A DNA stretch of 64,000 nt from Marinobacter denitrificans (GTDB taxonomy: Bacteria > Pseudomonadota > Gammaproteobacteria > Pseudomonadales > Oleiphilaceae): contig NZ_VMHN01000008.1 of NCBI RefSeq assembly GCF_008795955.1, positions 1-64,000 on the forward strand. The letters run 5' to 3'. Both the position numbers and the translations under genes were made by a program. This document shows positions 8,344 through 17,705 of the stretch, in pieces; position 1 is the stretch's first letter; each line of letters opens with the position of its first letter. The notes under the pieces were generated by a model that was given only the letters and a program-made list of their open reading frames with translations, did not search any database and was not told the origin of the DNA.

Positions 8344-9084
8344 TCATGAAATGTAGATCAGGCTCGCCATCCTCCCGGTCTGGCCGTCCCGTCGGTAAGA
8401 GAAGAAGCGCTCACTGTCGGTAACCGTGCAAAACCCGCCACCGTAGACCTGGAGAACACCGGCAGCTGCCAGCCTTTGGCGGGCCAACTCATACAGATCA
8501 GCCAGGTAACGCCCGGAGTGCCGGGGGCTGGGCACAAAAGCCACCGCCGCCTGGGGGTCGTGCAGGAGAAAGGCTTCTCTCACCTCGGCACCCACCTCAA
8601 ACTGATCGGGACCTATGGCTGGCCCCAACCAGGCAAGGACACCCGCGGGATTACCCAGGTGCTCTACGGTTCGCTCAAGAACGCCGTCACACAGCCCGCG
8701 CCAGCCGGCGTGGGCGGCGGCCACCCGGCCGGCCGGATCGCAGAACAACACGGGCAGACAGTCCGCCGTCATTACCGCACACACAACTCCAGGCTGGCTG
8801 GTGACGCTCGCGTCGGCCGCAACCTCCCCTGCCTGAGGCAGTAATGCGACACTGGTGCCATGGACCTGTTTCAGCCATCCGAAGGACCGGGCACCGGGTT
8901 CAGCCCATTGCCTGAGCAGTGCACGATTCTTCACAACATCCTCATGCTTATCCCCCACATGGGCGCCAAGGTTCAGCGAATGCCAGGGGGGCTTGCTTAT
9001 CCCTCCGCCCCTTGTCGTAGATGCCGCTTGTACCCAGGAAGGTGCTGGCCAGTCGGGGACAATCAGTGGCAACTCAGAAGTCAT
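8344..9084 (-). CDS. pgeF: YfiH/PgeF family protein (laccase-domain, purine nucleoside phosphorylase-type)
   Basis: Member of the YfiH/DUF152 family. Characterised members have copper- or zinc-dependent polyphenol oxidase or purine nucleoside phosphorylase activity, and E. coli PgeF edits misincorporated serine in peptidoglycan precursors. The conserved metal-site motifs are present: TADCLPVLF, AAHAGWRGL, and an upstream LKQVHG. The ATG at 9084 is chosen (GGAGAG just before it); it overlaps the end of rluD by 11 bp, the usual rluD-pgeF arrangement, and gives 246 aa. Which activity applies cannot be told from sequence. Confidence 0.88.
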   Translation of the reverse strand: MTSELPLIVPDWPAPSWVQAASTTRGGGISKPPWHSLNLGAHVGDKHEDVVKNRALLRQWAEPGARSFGWLKQVHGTSVALLPQAGEVAADASVTSQPGVVCAVMTADCLPVLFCDPAGRVAAAHAGWRGLCDGVLERTVEHLGNPAGVLAWLGPAIGPDQFEVGAEVREAFLLHDPQAAVAFVPSPRHSGRYLADLYELARQRLAAAGVLQVYGGGFCTVTDSERFFSYRRDGQTGRMASLIYIS

Positions 9085-10051
9085 TGCTCTCCAGATCCTT
9101 AACGTGCTTGCGAAGCGCTGCAAGCAACGTTTCCATATCCTCGGGCAGAGGGACTTCCCAACTCATCAGCTCTCCAGTACTGGGATGCTCCAGCGTCAAC
9201 TGCCGGGCATGGAGCGCCTGACGTTGAAATCCTGCCAATACATCGCGCAACTCATCCGTGGTCCCCTTGGGGAGCCGAAGCCGTCCCCCATATTGGGGGT
9301 CACCAACCAACGGATGCTTTACATGTGCCATATGGACCCGAATCTGATGCGTGCGCCCACTTTCAAGCTTGCACCGTACATGGGTATGAGCAGCGAAGCG
9401 CTCTATCAGGCGATAATGGGTAACCGCGGGCTTGCCAGTCGGGACCACCGCCATTTTCTTACGCTCGCGCGGGTGGCGGCCAATCGGCGCGTCCACCGTC
9501 GCGCCTCCGGTCAGAGTGCCCACTACGATGGCCTCGTACTCTCGTCCCATGGTACGGGTTTGCAGCTGGTCAACCAGTGATGTGTGGGCGATCAGGCTGC
9601 GCGCCACCACCATGATTCCGGACGTATCCTTGTCGAGACGATGAACAATGCCAGCTCTCGGCAGGTTTTCCACTTCCGGGGCATGGTTGAGCAAGGCGTT
9701 AACCAGGGTGCCGTCAGCATGGCCCGCGGCGGGATGGACAACCAGGCCTGCCGGCTTGTTGATCACCAGCAGGTGCTCGTCTTCATAGACAATATCCAGG
9801 GAAATCGATTCCGCCTGCCAACTGACTTGCGCCTCTGGCTCCGCATCCAGTTCAAGCTTGTCCCCCAACATGACTTTGTCGCGGGGCTTGCAGGCCTTCC
9901 CGTTCACCGTCAGCGCCCCGCTTTTGATCCAGCCCTGTAGTCGTGATCGGGAATGCTCCGGCATCAGCTCCGCCGCCGCCTGGTCCAGACGGCGGTCGCT
10001 GTATTCCGGCGGAACAGAGAAGCTGGCAATAATACGGTTATCAGATGACAT
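9074..10051 (-). CDS. rluD: 23S rRNA pseudouridine(1911/1915/1917) synthase
   Basis: Modifies three uridines in helix 69 of 23S rRNA, needed for normal ribosome assembly. An N-terminal S4 RNA-binding domain (about residues 18-75) is followed by the RluA-family catalytic domain with HRLDKDTSG at 137-145; D140 is the expected nucleophile. The start at 10051 gives 325 aa, matching E. coli RluD (326). It overlaps pgeF downstream and is divergent from bamD, the conserved Pseudomonas-like arrangement. Confidence 0.95.
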   Translation of the reverse strand: MSSDNRIIASFSVPPEYSDRRLDQAAAELMPEHSRSRLQGWIKSGALTVNGKACKPRDKVMLGDKLELDAEPEAQVSWQAESISLDIVYEDEHLLVINKPAGLVVHPAAGHADGTLVNALLNHAPEVENLPRAGIVHRLDKDTSGIMVVARSLIAHTSLVDQLQTRTMGREYEAIVVGTLTGGATVDAPIGRHPRERKKMAVVPTGKPAVTHYRLIERFAAHTHVRCKLESGRTHQIRVHMAHVKHPLVGDPQYGGRLRLPKGTTDELRDVLAGFQRQALHARQLTLEHPSTGELMSWEVPLPEDMETLLAALRKHVKDLESNDF

Positions 10052-10119
10052 TAAGCCCCCGGGGCCGGTGATGAGTGTTACGTTTGAGTCAGAATTTTCC
10101 AATCGTTCGCGAGTGCCAC

Positions 10120-10148
10120 TGCACAAGGGAGCAGATCCCCGTTACAAT
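10120..10148 (+). promoter_or_regulatory. Candidate promoter of bamD
   Basis: TGCACA (10120-10125), 17-base spacer, TACAAT (10143-10148), about 40 bp before the bamD start. The -10 matches the sigma-70 consensus in 5 of 6 positions and the -35 in 4 of 6. Confidence 0.45.
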
Positions 10149-10189
10149 GGCCCACCATTCGAATTTTCGCCATTATACGGGATTCCGGC

Positions 10190-11023
10190 ATGAGATCAGT
10201 TGTTCGATTACTGCTAGTGACTACCGCAGCGCTTATGATCGGTGCGTGCGCTTCCAACAAGCAGGAAGAAGTATTGCCGGAAGAAACCTATTACGAGAAT
10301 GCCCGGGAAGCAATGAACTCGGGCAACTTTAACGAGGCTGAACGCAACCTCGATTTCCTTGAGACCTACTATCCGTTCGGCCGCTATGCAGAACAGGCCC
10401 AACTGGACCTGATCTATGCGCGGTACCAGAACCTGGACCTGGAGGGTGCGCGTGCGGCGGCTGATCGCTTCCTGCGCCTGAACCCACAAAGTGACCACGC
10501 TGATTACGCGCTCTATATGCGCGGTCTGGCATCCTACAATCTGGACATAGGCCTTGCGGCCAGATACTTCCCGATTGATGTTGCGGCAAGGGACCCGGGT
10601 GAGCAGCGCCAAGCCTTCCGCGACTTCTCTGAACTGCTTAACCGTTACCCGTCCAGCGAATACGCCCCGGATGCCCGCCAGCGCATGATTGCCATCCGGA
10701 ACCGCCTGGCTGAGCTGGAGCTCTTTGCCGCCCGCTACTACATCAGCCGCGAAGCCTATATTGCTGCCAATAACCGGGCTCGTTTTATTGTGGAGAACTA
10801 CTCCACCACACCCTCCGTGGAAGAAGCGCTGATCATTATGGCCGAGACTTTCCGCTTCATGGACCTCAAAAAAGCGTCGGCCGATGCGGTCGCCATGCTG
10901 GAGGATAACTTCCCGGACAGCGCCGCGTTCAATGAGGATGGCGAGTTTCAGGCCGATGTCCTCAAGCGCAAGGATCGCTCCCTGTCCAGTGTAGTCACCT
11001 TCGGCCTGATGGGTGATGAATAA
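10190..11023 (+). CDS. bamD: Outer membrane assembly lipoprotein BamD
   Basis: Essential lipoprotein of the BAM complex, which inserts beta-barrel proteins into the outer membrane. The signal peptide ends in a lipobox (MIGAC) with the lipidated cysteine at residue 20. The rest consists of TPR-type helical repeats (for example AREAMNSGNFNEAERNLDFL). At 277 aa it is longer than the E. coli protein (245), with the extra residues at the C-terminus. Its stop codon is directly adjacent to that of convergent nadE, with no intergenic base. Confidence 0.95.
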   Translation: MRSVVRLLLVTTAALMIGACASNKQEEVLPEETYYENAREAMNSGNFNEAERNLDFLETYYPFGRYAEQAQLDLIYARYQNLDLEGARAAADRFLRLNPQSDHADYALYMRGLASYNLDIGLAARYFPIDVAARDPGEQRQAFRDFSELLNRYPSSEYAPDARQRMIAIRNRLAELELFAARYYISREAYIAANNRARFIVENYSTTPSVEEALIIMAETFRFMDLKKASADAVAMLEDNFPDSAAFNEDGEFQADVLKRKDRSLSSVVTFGLMGDE

Positions 11024-12688
11024 TCAGTTGCCGCTTTTCCAGCCATTGGTGATGGGATAGCGGCGGTCCTTACCGAACCCTCGCTCGGTAATCCGCACAC
11101 CGATCGGTGCCTGCCTGCGCTTGTACTCGTTGATGTCGACCAGACGCACGACCCTGTCCACATCCGCACGGTCAAAGCCCTGGGCAACGATAGCGTCTGC
11201 GCTCAGATCACGTTCTACGTAGAGGTTCAGTATCTGGTCGAGCACGTCGTAACCCGGCAGACTGTCCTCGTCTTTCTGATCCGGCGCCAGTTCTGCTGAC
11301 GGTGGCCGCGTGATAACTCGTTCAGGGATAACCTGCGAAACACTGTTGCGGTACCAGGCAAGACGGAACACAAGGGTTTTCGGAACATCCTTGAGTACAT
11401 CAAACCCACCGGCCATATCCCCGTACAACGTCGAGTACCCCACCGCCATCTCGCTTTTATTGCCGGTTGTCAGCACTAGTGAGCCAAACTTGTTGGACAG
11501 TGACATCAGTAGCACGCCCCGCAGTCTCGCCTGCAGGTTTTCCTCGGTGGTATCCGGCCTGGTGCCTTCGAACGGGGCAGCCAGGGTTTCCATGAAGGCA
11601 TCGTACATGGGCTCAATGGAGAACACATCGTACTGAACGCCAAGAGCAACCGCTTCCGCCTCTGCGTCTTCAATACTCATGCCAGAGGTGTACCGGAAAG
11701 GCATCATCACTGCCCGCACCCTGTCGGCACCCAGCGCATCAACCGCGATGGCCACCGTCACTGCAGAGTCAATGCCACCCGACAGCCCAAGAACGACTGA
11801 CTTGAATCCGTTCTTGTTGACGTAATCCCTCACCCCCAGCACCAGTGCCTTGTAGACATTCTCTTCCAGAGACGGCTCGGTGATAGCGGGCTGGGTGATC
11901 GGCTGGCAATGGTGCTCGCAGATGAACTCCACCGGATAGAGCCCCTCGCTGAACTGAGGTGCTTCTGCCGCAAGAGCACCTGAATGGTCATACACCATTG
12001 AGCCTCCGTCGAAGACCAACTCATCTTGACCACCAACCAGATTCACATAGGCGATACTGACCCGGTTCTCGCACGCCTTTCGCTCGATCAGTGCCTTGCG
12101 ACGATTCTGCTTATCAATGTCGTAGGGTGAGGCATTCAGGTTGATGATGAGTTTCGCACCCGCTGCGGCGGCATCTTCCACCGGCCCATCGCTCCAGATG
12201 TCTTCACACACCGTGACACCTACAGGTACTCCCCGGATATCCATCACCAGAATGCCTGCGCCATCGGCGAAGTAGCGCTTCTCATCGAAGACCTGATAGT
12301 TGGGCGGAAACCGCTTGAAATAGCGGCCCGTCACCTCCCCGCCATCAATAACCAGGGCGGCGTTATACAGCAGCGCGCCTTCCCTCACCGGCGCCCCTAT
12401 GACAATAGCAGGGCCAAGATTGGCATCACGCAGGGACTGCAGCGCTTCGGCAATACGCACATCCATGCTTGGACGCAGCAGAAGATCCTCTGGCGGATAT
12501 CCGGTAAGGCACAGTTCCGGAAATACCACCAGATCTGCCTGATGGTCAGCGCCCGCACGCCTGGTAGCCTCAATCACCTTGTCGGTATTGCCGGGGATAT
12601 CGCCCACCAGAAAATCAAGCTGGGCCATAACCACTCTCAGCTTTCCAGGCCCCTGGGCACCGGGCGACTGATCCTTTTGCACGGACAT
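11024..12688 (-). CDS. nadE: Glutamine-dependent NAD+ synthetase
   Basis: Last step of NAD synthesis: amidation of nicotinic acid adenine dinucleotide using glutamine nitrogen and ATP. The N-terminal half is a nitrilase-type glutaminase domain (Glu, Lys, Cys triad; VPVGVTVCEDIWSDG holds the Cys), the C-terminal half the ATP-pyrophosphatase synthetase with GLSGGIDSAVT near residue 300. The 554-aa length fits the two-domain bacterial form rather than the short ammonia-dependent NadE. The start at 12688 is supported by CAGGAG seven bases upstream; an ATG at 12715 lacks this. Confidence 0.94.
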   Translation of the reverse strand: MSVQKDQSPGAQGPGKLRVVMAQLDFLVGDIPGNTDKVIEATRRAGADHQADLVVFPELCLTGYPPEDLLLRPSMDVRIAEALQSLRDANLGPAIVIGAPVREGALLYNAALVIDGGEVTGRYFKRFPPNYQVFDEKRYFADGAGILVMDIRGVPVGVTVCEDIWSDGPVEDAAAAGAKLIINLNASPYDIDKQNRRKALIERKACENRVSIAYVNLVGGQDELVFDGGSMVYDHSGALAAEAPQFSEGLYPVEFICEHHCQPITQPAITEPSLEENVYKALVLGVRDYVNKNGFKSVVLGLSGGIDSAVTVAIAVDALGADRVRAVMMPFRYTSGMSIEDAEAEAVALGVQYDVFSIEPMYDAFMETLAAPFEGTRPDTTEENLQARLRGVLLMSLSNKFGSLVLTTGNKSEMAVGYSTLYGDMAGGFDVLKDVPKTLVFRLAWYRNSVSQVIPERVITRPPSAELAPDQKDEDSLPGYDVLDQILNLYVERDLSADAIVAQGFDRADVDRVVRLVDINEYKRRQAPIGVRITERGFGKDRRYPITNGWKSGN

Positions 12689-12773
12689 AACGCAGCTCCT
12701 GTAACTCATTGCCATTAAAAGGCTATTATAACCCCGCAGAGAAAAAGAATTCTTCCGGGATACCCATCAGATT

Positions 12774-14423
12774 ATGGCAAAAACATCGGCAACGGATCTT
12801 CAGGCCCCCACTGACGCCCCTCCGGCCAGACAGATGGGCAGGTTGTTCCGTATCTACAACCATTACAGAGTAGTTGTCAGCATTATCCTGGTAGCCCTGC
12901 TGTTTGTTGACCCGATCAATTTTGATTCCAGCTTTCGGGCAACAGATTATTACCAGGCCGGCGTCGTCACCTATCTGGCCATTAACGGCTTTATCGGGTT
13001 GATCATGCTCGCCGGCTTCCAACCGCAAAGTCGGCATATCACCATCTCGATACTGATGGACATCCTGATTCTCCACGCCCTTCTGTTCACCAGTACAGGT
13101 ATCACCAACGGTCTAGCCAATCTGGTGATCGTCTCTGTGGCCGCCGGAAATATCCTGACGCCAACCAGAATTGGCACTTTCTATGCCGCGCTTGGCGCGA
13201 TCTGTTCCCTCAGCATTTCCACCTGGTCCGTTGTGGTATTGGGCGACTCGGCCGATGAGATCGTCCGGGCGGGCTCGCTGGGCATCCTCTACTTCGCAGC
13301 AGCCTTTATACTGCAGTACGTTTCCCGACGCATGTTGCACAGCGAGGCTCTTGCCAGCTCCCGGGCCCGAAGCATTGCCGAGCTCGAACAGATCAATCGC
13401 CAGATCATTCAGCGCATGCGCACGGGAATTCTTGTTCTGGACCGGTTCGGGCATATCCGCCTTGCCAATGCCGCGGCAGAAGAACTGCTTTTTGGTATCT
13501 CCGGTGAAGACTCCAGCCCCCAACCCAGCCGGGGACGAAACCTGCCCCAGCCACTGCGCTTGGGCCTTGAGACGTGGCTGAAAGACCCCAGACGCAGAAC
13601 CGACCCTTTTCAGGCCACACCAACTTCGCCCATGGTGCAGGTGAACTTTACCCAGCTTGACCAGCAGCGGGGCGACCAGATCCTGGTGTTCATTGATGAC
13701 ATGAGCAAAGTGACGCAGCAGGCCCAACAGATGAAACTGGCCTCCCTGGGCCGGCTCACAGCCGGCATCGCCCACGAAATCCGCAATCCGCTGGGCGCCA
13801 TCAGTCACGCGTCCCAGCTTATGGGGGAATCTCCCAACCTCGATAATGGCGATCGTAAAATGCTGGATATCATTGAACGCCACTCCCGCAGGGTCAACGG
13901 CATCATTGAAAACGTTCTGGACCTCTCCCGGCGCCGTGTCGCCAACTCCGACCTCGTTGATGTGAGTCACTGGCTTTCAGCGTTTCGTGACGATTACCTC
14001 CAGACCCAGGATAATGAACAGCAGCCACCTGCTCATATCACGTTGCGAGCAGAACCCAGCCTGCCCCAGGCCCGCTTCGATGTGAGCCAGATCGAGCAGG
14101 TGATGGTGAACCTCTGCGACAACGGACTGCGCTACAGCGAGCAGGCTACCGGCGAACGCAGGATCGAACTTTACGCCGGAGCCACGGCTGACGGTGAGAG
14201 AACCTACGTGGACGTGCGTGACTTTGGCCCCGGCATCGCCCCGGAGCATCGGACTTCTGTTTTTGAGCCCTTTTTCACAACTGACAAAAGCGGGACGGGT
14301 CTTGGTCTTTATCTGGCACGAGAACTGTGCGAGGCTAACCAGGCTCACCTGTCCCTGGTAGATAACAACCAATCCGGCTGTTGTTTCCGCATTACATTTG
14401 CCCACCACGGGCGAATGATATGA
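12774..14423 (+). CDS. pilS: Sensor histidine kinase PilS
   Basis: Inner-membrane sensor that controls type IV pilin expression through PilR. The N-terminal 180 residues hold about six hydrophobic segments, followed by a PAS-like domain (around FGHIRLANAAAEELLFG), a HisKA domain with the phosphorylated H334 in AGIAHEIRNPLGAISH, and a HATPase domain with the N box (MVNLCDNGLRY) and G boxes (DFGPGIAP, SGTGLGLYLA). In Pseudomonas aeruginosa PilS senses the PilA level in the membrane. It is 53 bp upstream of pilR, same strand, and divergent from nadE. Confidence 0.95.
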   Translation: MAKTSATDLQAPTDAPPARQMGRLFRIYNHYRVVVSIILVALLFVDPINFDSSFRATDYYQAGVVTYLAINGFIGLIMLAGFQPQSRHITISILMDILILHALLFTSTGITNGLANLVIVSVAAGNILTPTRIGTFYAALGAICSLSISTWSVVVLGDSADEIVRAGSLGILYFAAAFILQYVSRRMLHSEALASSRARSIAELEQINRQIIQRMRTGILVLDRFGHIRLANAAAEELLFGISGEDSSPQPSRGRNLPQPLRLGLETWLKDPRRRTDPFQATPTSPMVQVNFTQLDQQRGDQILVFIDDMSKVTQQAQQMKLASLGRLTAGIAHEIRNPLGAISHASQLMGESPNLDNGDRKMLDIIERHSRRVNGIIENVLDLSRRRVANSDLVDVSHWLSAFRDDYLQTQDNEQQPPAHITLRAEPSLPQARFDVSQIEQVMVNLCDNGLRYSEQATGERRIELYAGATADGERTYVDVRDFGPGIAPEHRTSVFEPFFTTDKSGTGLGLYLARELCEANQAHLSLVDNNQSGCCFRITFAHHGRMI

Positions 14424-14476
14424 CCCATCCGGAAGCCCGGTAGCCTGAGCAACCATATGGAACCCACAACAATCCA

Positions 14477-15865
14477 ATGACCACTCACACAGCGCTGATC
14501 GTAGACGACGAACCCGATATCCGGGATCTTCTGGAAATCACACTGACCCGAATGGGTATTCACACGCTGACCGCGCCGGATATCACCAGTGCGAAAAAAC
14601 TTCTGGGTGAGTACCGTCCCCAACTCTGCCTCACGGACATGAACCTGCCGGACGGCAATGGTATAGAGCTGGTGCAGTGGATCCAGCACCACACGCCCTG
14701 CACCCCGGTGGCTGTCATCACCGCCTACGGCAATATGGATACAGCAATAGAATCCCTTAAGGCCGGCGCGTTCGACTTTGTCTCCAAGCCTGTTGAGCTG
14801 CCGCGTCTGCGGGAACTCGTTAATAGCGCCCTGAAACTCTCAGATGCGGAATCCGATGCCGAAACCGCCTCCGATGAGCCGGGCCTGTTACTGGGCAACT
14901 CCGCTGAAATCAAACGCCTCAGAAACCAGGTGCGCAAACTGGCCCGCAGCCAGGCTCCGGTTTTCATCAGTGGTGAATCGGGCAGCGGCAAAGAGCTTGT
15001 GGCCCGCATGATCCATTTGCAGGGCCCTCGCCGGGAGCATCCTTTCATTGCCGTAAACTGCGGTGCGATTCCTTCCGAGCTGATGGAAAGCGAGTTTTTC
15101 GGCCACAAGAAAGGCAGCTTTACCGGTGCCGTGGATAACAAGGACGGCCTGTTCCGATCGGCGGATGGTGGCACACTGTTCCTCGATGAAGTTGCTGACC
15201 TGCCATTGGCCATGCAGGTAAAACTGTTAAGAGCCATTCAGGAGAAGGCTGTCCGGCCAGTGGGTGATACCAAGGAAGTGCCTGTGGACATTCGCCTGCT
15301 CAGCGCCACCCATAAAGACTTGCCCGGACTTGTCCAGGAAGGGAATTTTCGCCAAGATCTGTTCTACCGCATCAATGTCATCGAGCTGCCGGTACCGGCA
15401 CTGAGGGACAGGCCAGATGATATCAGCCTGCTTGCGGGGCATATTCTTGAACGCATCGCCCGCGAGTACGAGTGCGAGCCGGCAGCGCTGACACCCGATG
15501 CTATCGACCGGCTGAGAGATTATGACTTCCCCGGCAACGTTCGCGAGCTGGAAAACATTCTCGAGCGTGCGTTTACGCTCTGCGATGCCGACCTGATTGG
15601 GCCGGAGGATCTTCACATCGGCAATGGCCCGGCGCCCGCCGGGCTATCAGGTGCAGGCAATACAGGAATGTCCTCCTCCGGCCAGGAGGCAATGACCTTG
15701 CCCGAAGGCGAAATTGATCTGGAAAACTACCTGGAGTCCATTGAGCGGCAGGCCATTGAGAAAGCCCTTGAGGCGACCCGCTGGAACAAGACGGCTGCAG
15801 CCAAGCGGCTGGGGATTAGTTTCCGGGCGTTGAGGTATCGGTTGAAGAAGTTGGGGATGGAGTGA
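14477..15865 (+). CDS. pilR: Sigma-54-dependent response regulator PilR
   Basis: Transcription activator of pilin genes with RpoN. A receiver domain with phospho-acceptor D54 (CLTDMNLPDG) is followed by the AAA+ sigma-54 interaction domain, with Walker A GESGSGKE and the GAFTGA loop present as GSFTGA, and a C-terminal Fis-type helix-turn-helix (NKTAAAKRLGISFRALRYRL). The Ala-to-Ser change in the loop is seen in other active members of the family. 462 aa. I found no convincing GG-N10-GC sigma-54 promoter before the pilin genes in this window, so its main target (pilA) is probably elsewhere. Confidence 0.95.
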   Translation: MTTHTALIVDDEPDIRDLLEITLTRMGIHTLTAPDITSAKKLLGEYRPQLCLTDMNLPDGNGIELVQWIQHHTPCTPVAVITAYGNMDTAIESLKAGAFDFVSKPVELPRLRELVNSALKLSDAESDAETASDEPGLLLGNSAEIKRLRNQVRKLARSQAPVFISGESGSGKELVARMIHLQGPRREHPFIAVNCGAIPSELMESEFFGHKKGSFTGAVDNKDGLFRSADGGTLFLDEVADLPLAMQVKLLRAIQEKAVRPVGDTKEVPVDIRLLSATHKDLPGLVQEGNFRQDLFYRINVIELPVPALRDRPDDISLLAGHILERIAREYECEPAALTPDAIDRLRDYDFPGNVRELENILERAFTLCDADLIGPEDLHIGNGPAPAGLSGAGNTGMSSSGQEAMTLPEGEIDLENYLESIERQAIEKALEATRWNKTAAAKRLGISFRALRYRLKKLGME

Positions 15866-15987
15866 TCACCATCCCAAAAATTGTCCTCAACAATATGCAA
15901 GAAACCATTTTCGGGTAAAATTTCAGACGCTTTTCTACAGGACGTAAAAAAGCAACCAACCCGAGAAACTGACATGGACGTTCTGCT

Positions 15988-16560
15988 ATGCACCTTCCCA
16001 ATAACACCAGAGGATTTACTCTGGTTGAGCTTATTTTTACACTAGCACTTACGGCAATGCTTGCTGGAATCGCCAGTACATCTTGGACTCAGTTGGTGTC
16101 CACTACCCGCCACACTGGCATTGTTAACGACACCCACAGGATGTTTGCCGTGGCTCGATCCTACGCTGTCCATCAGCGAATTCTCACCACCATCTGCCCC
16201 CTTTCCGAAGCACTCACATGCACTGATGACTGGAACAATCCAGTATCTATTTTTCCGGACAGAAATAATGATAAGCGCCCGGATAACGGTCGCGTACATC
16301 GAGTCTTCAAACTCACAAACGGCCGCTCCAAACTTTACTCGAGGACCGCAGGCAGAGGTTATTTTCAGTTGTCTTCCAATGGAATGAGCCACGGCACGAT
16401 GGGAAGTCTTATCGCCTGCTCAGCCTCTGGCGATGGCAATGTAAGAATGAGTTACCTGGCCCTTAACATCGGTGGTCGAGTAAGGACGCTCCATGATGAA
16501 GACGGTGACGGCAATATCCAGCTCCCCTGGGGGACAACGCTGACCTGCCCGCAATCGTGA
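15988..16560 (+). CDS. fimT: Type IV minor pilin, GspH/FimT family
   Basis: Pseudopilin with a short leader cleaved after G9 (NNTRG|FTLVE), glutamate at position +5, and a hydrophobic N-terminal helix. The C-terminal globular part is typical GspH/FimT type, 190 aa in total. It is expected in the inner membrane and then at the pilus tip complex. In P. aeruginosa the equivalent place holds fimT and fimU; this copy precedes a second family member by 160 bp. The ribosome binding site is weak. FimT homologues in other bacteria bind DNA during natural transformation; whether this one does is unknown. Confidence 0.85.
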   Translation: MHLPNNTRGFTLVELIFTLALTAMLAGIASTSWTQLVSTTRHTGIVNDTHRMFAVARSYAVHQRILTTICPLSEALTCTDDWNNPVSIFPDRNNDKRPDNGRVHRVFKLTNGRSKLYSRTAGRGYFQLSSNGMSHGTMGSLIACSASGDGNVRMSYLALNIGGRVRTLHDEDGDGNIQLPWGTTLTCPQS

Positions 16561-16720
16561 ATGAAAAAACACCCGATAATTAACGCTTCAGCGCGACGCA
16601 ATTCACAAAATCAAAACCGGAATACCGCCTATACCCGATCTTCGACCGTTCATCGAGTACCCAATGCGCACTATTGATACTTCTGATTTACTATCCTGAG
16701 GCTTACCAACAGGACATGGC

Positions 16721-17203
16721 ATGTTGAAAAGAAGCGCAGGTTTCACACTCCTAGAATTAATAATCACAATGGCGATCCTCGCGATCATTGCAGCGGTCGC
16801 AGTACCAGGCTTCGGCAGATTAATCGAAAGCAACAGGCTGGTAACAGGTACTAACCTGCTAGTGTCTTCAATCAAGCTTGCGAGAACAGAAGCCATCAAA
16901 CGCGGCACCAACGTCACCTTCAGTTCTGATGGTGGACTGGGCAGTGGCTGGTGCGTGCATGAAGGAGGTGCAGCCGGAGATTGTGCGAACAACCAGATTC
17001 GTGGATTCGAATCACCGCGTAATCTTACGTTCACGGAATCGGTTGGCGACCTGGTGTTTGATCGACGCGGATTTCTCGTACCGCAAGCGGCCCAAACCTT
17101 CACAATTGCTCCCGATGGTTGTGCCAGTGGTGATATTTCGTTCCGGGTAATTCGTGTGAGCCCGGTCGGACGAACTGAAGTTGACGACGGAGTATGCCCG
17201 TGA
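16721..17203 (+). CDS. fimU: Type IV minor pilin FimU, GspH family
   Basis: Second GspH-type prepilin of the cluster. Leader cleavage after G7 (LKRSAG|FTLLE), E at +5, then the conserved hydrophobic helix ending PGFGRLIESNRL. The 160-aa product has a C-terminal pair of cysteines consistent with a disulfide. AGGA six bases before the ATG supports the start. It overlaps the start of pilV by 10 bp. By position (just before pilV-pilW-pilX-pilY1) it matches P. aeruginosa fimU, part of the priming complex for pilus assembly. Confidence 0.85.
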   Translation: MLKRSAGFTLLELIITMAILAIIAAVAVPGFGRLIESNRLVTGTNLLVSSIKLARTEAIKRGTNVTFSSDGGLGSGWCVHEGGAAGDCANNQIRGFESPRNLTFTESVGDLVFDRRGFLVPQAAQTFTIAPDGCASGDISFRVIRVSPVGRTEVDDGVCP

Positions 17204-17703
17204 TCCCAGCAATTGCTCTGACCATGAGACGGCAACCGCGCTCAGTTGGCTTGGAACAGCAGTCAGGCCTCGGCCTGATCGAGATTCTTATCACGGTCCT
17301 TGTTCTTGGCATTGGAATACTGGGCGTAGCTTCCACTCAGGTGGTTTCCCTACAAATGAACGCCCAATCCCAGAGCCGGAGCCAGGCCGTTCTACTCGCC
17401 GAAGACATCCTGGACCGAATTCGCGCGAATTCTGACAACTTCGATGACTATGCGTTGGCCCAGGGCAATGCTCAGGGCGCTGATGGCGGCGAATGCGATA
17501 CCTCATTCGCTCCGGCCAACGCGACGGTAGCAGCAAACGATATCGCCGCCTGGGAAAATAGCCTTGCATGCCTGCTCCCGGAAGCCCAGCGCACCGTTGC
17601 GGTCTCCATGAACGTCAACAACCTGATTATCGCTACGGTTACGATTGACTGGGACCAGAACGACCAGTCTATGAACCCTGTAGTATTAAGAACCGAGATT
17701 TGA
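17194..17703 (+). CDS. pilV: Type IV pilus minor pilin PilV
   Basis: Minor pilin needed for pilus assembly. The cleavage site is SG|LGLIE, G25 if the start at 17194 is used or G15 from the ATG at 17224; neither start has a good ribosome binding site. The helix motif (LVLGIGILGVASTQ) and the following QSRSQAVLLAEDILDRIRAN are typical of PilV. Overlaps fimU by 10 bp and is followed immediately by pilW, so the genes are translated from one mRNA. Confidence 0.9.
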   Translation: MPVIPAIALTMRRQPRSVGLEQQSGLGLIEILITVLVLGIGILGVASTQVVSLQMNAQSQSRSQAVLLAEDILDRIRANSDNFDDYALAQGNAQGADGGECDTSFAPANATVAANDIAAWENSLACLLPEAQRTVAVSMNVNNLIIATVTIDWDQNDQSMNPVVLRTEI

Positions 17704-17705
17704 TC

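Noticed and set aside
16561..16677. A 38-codon frame right after the fimT stop (starts MKKHPIINASARR)
   Set aside because: Starts one base after the fimT stop but has no ribosome binding site of its own, no recognised motif and ordinary composition; more likely leader DNA of fimU.
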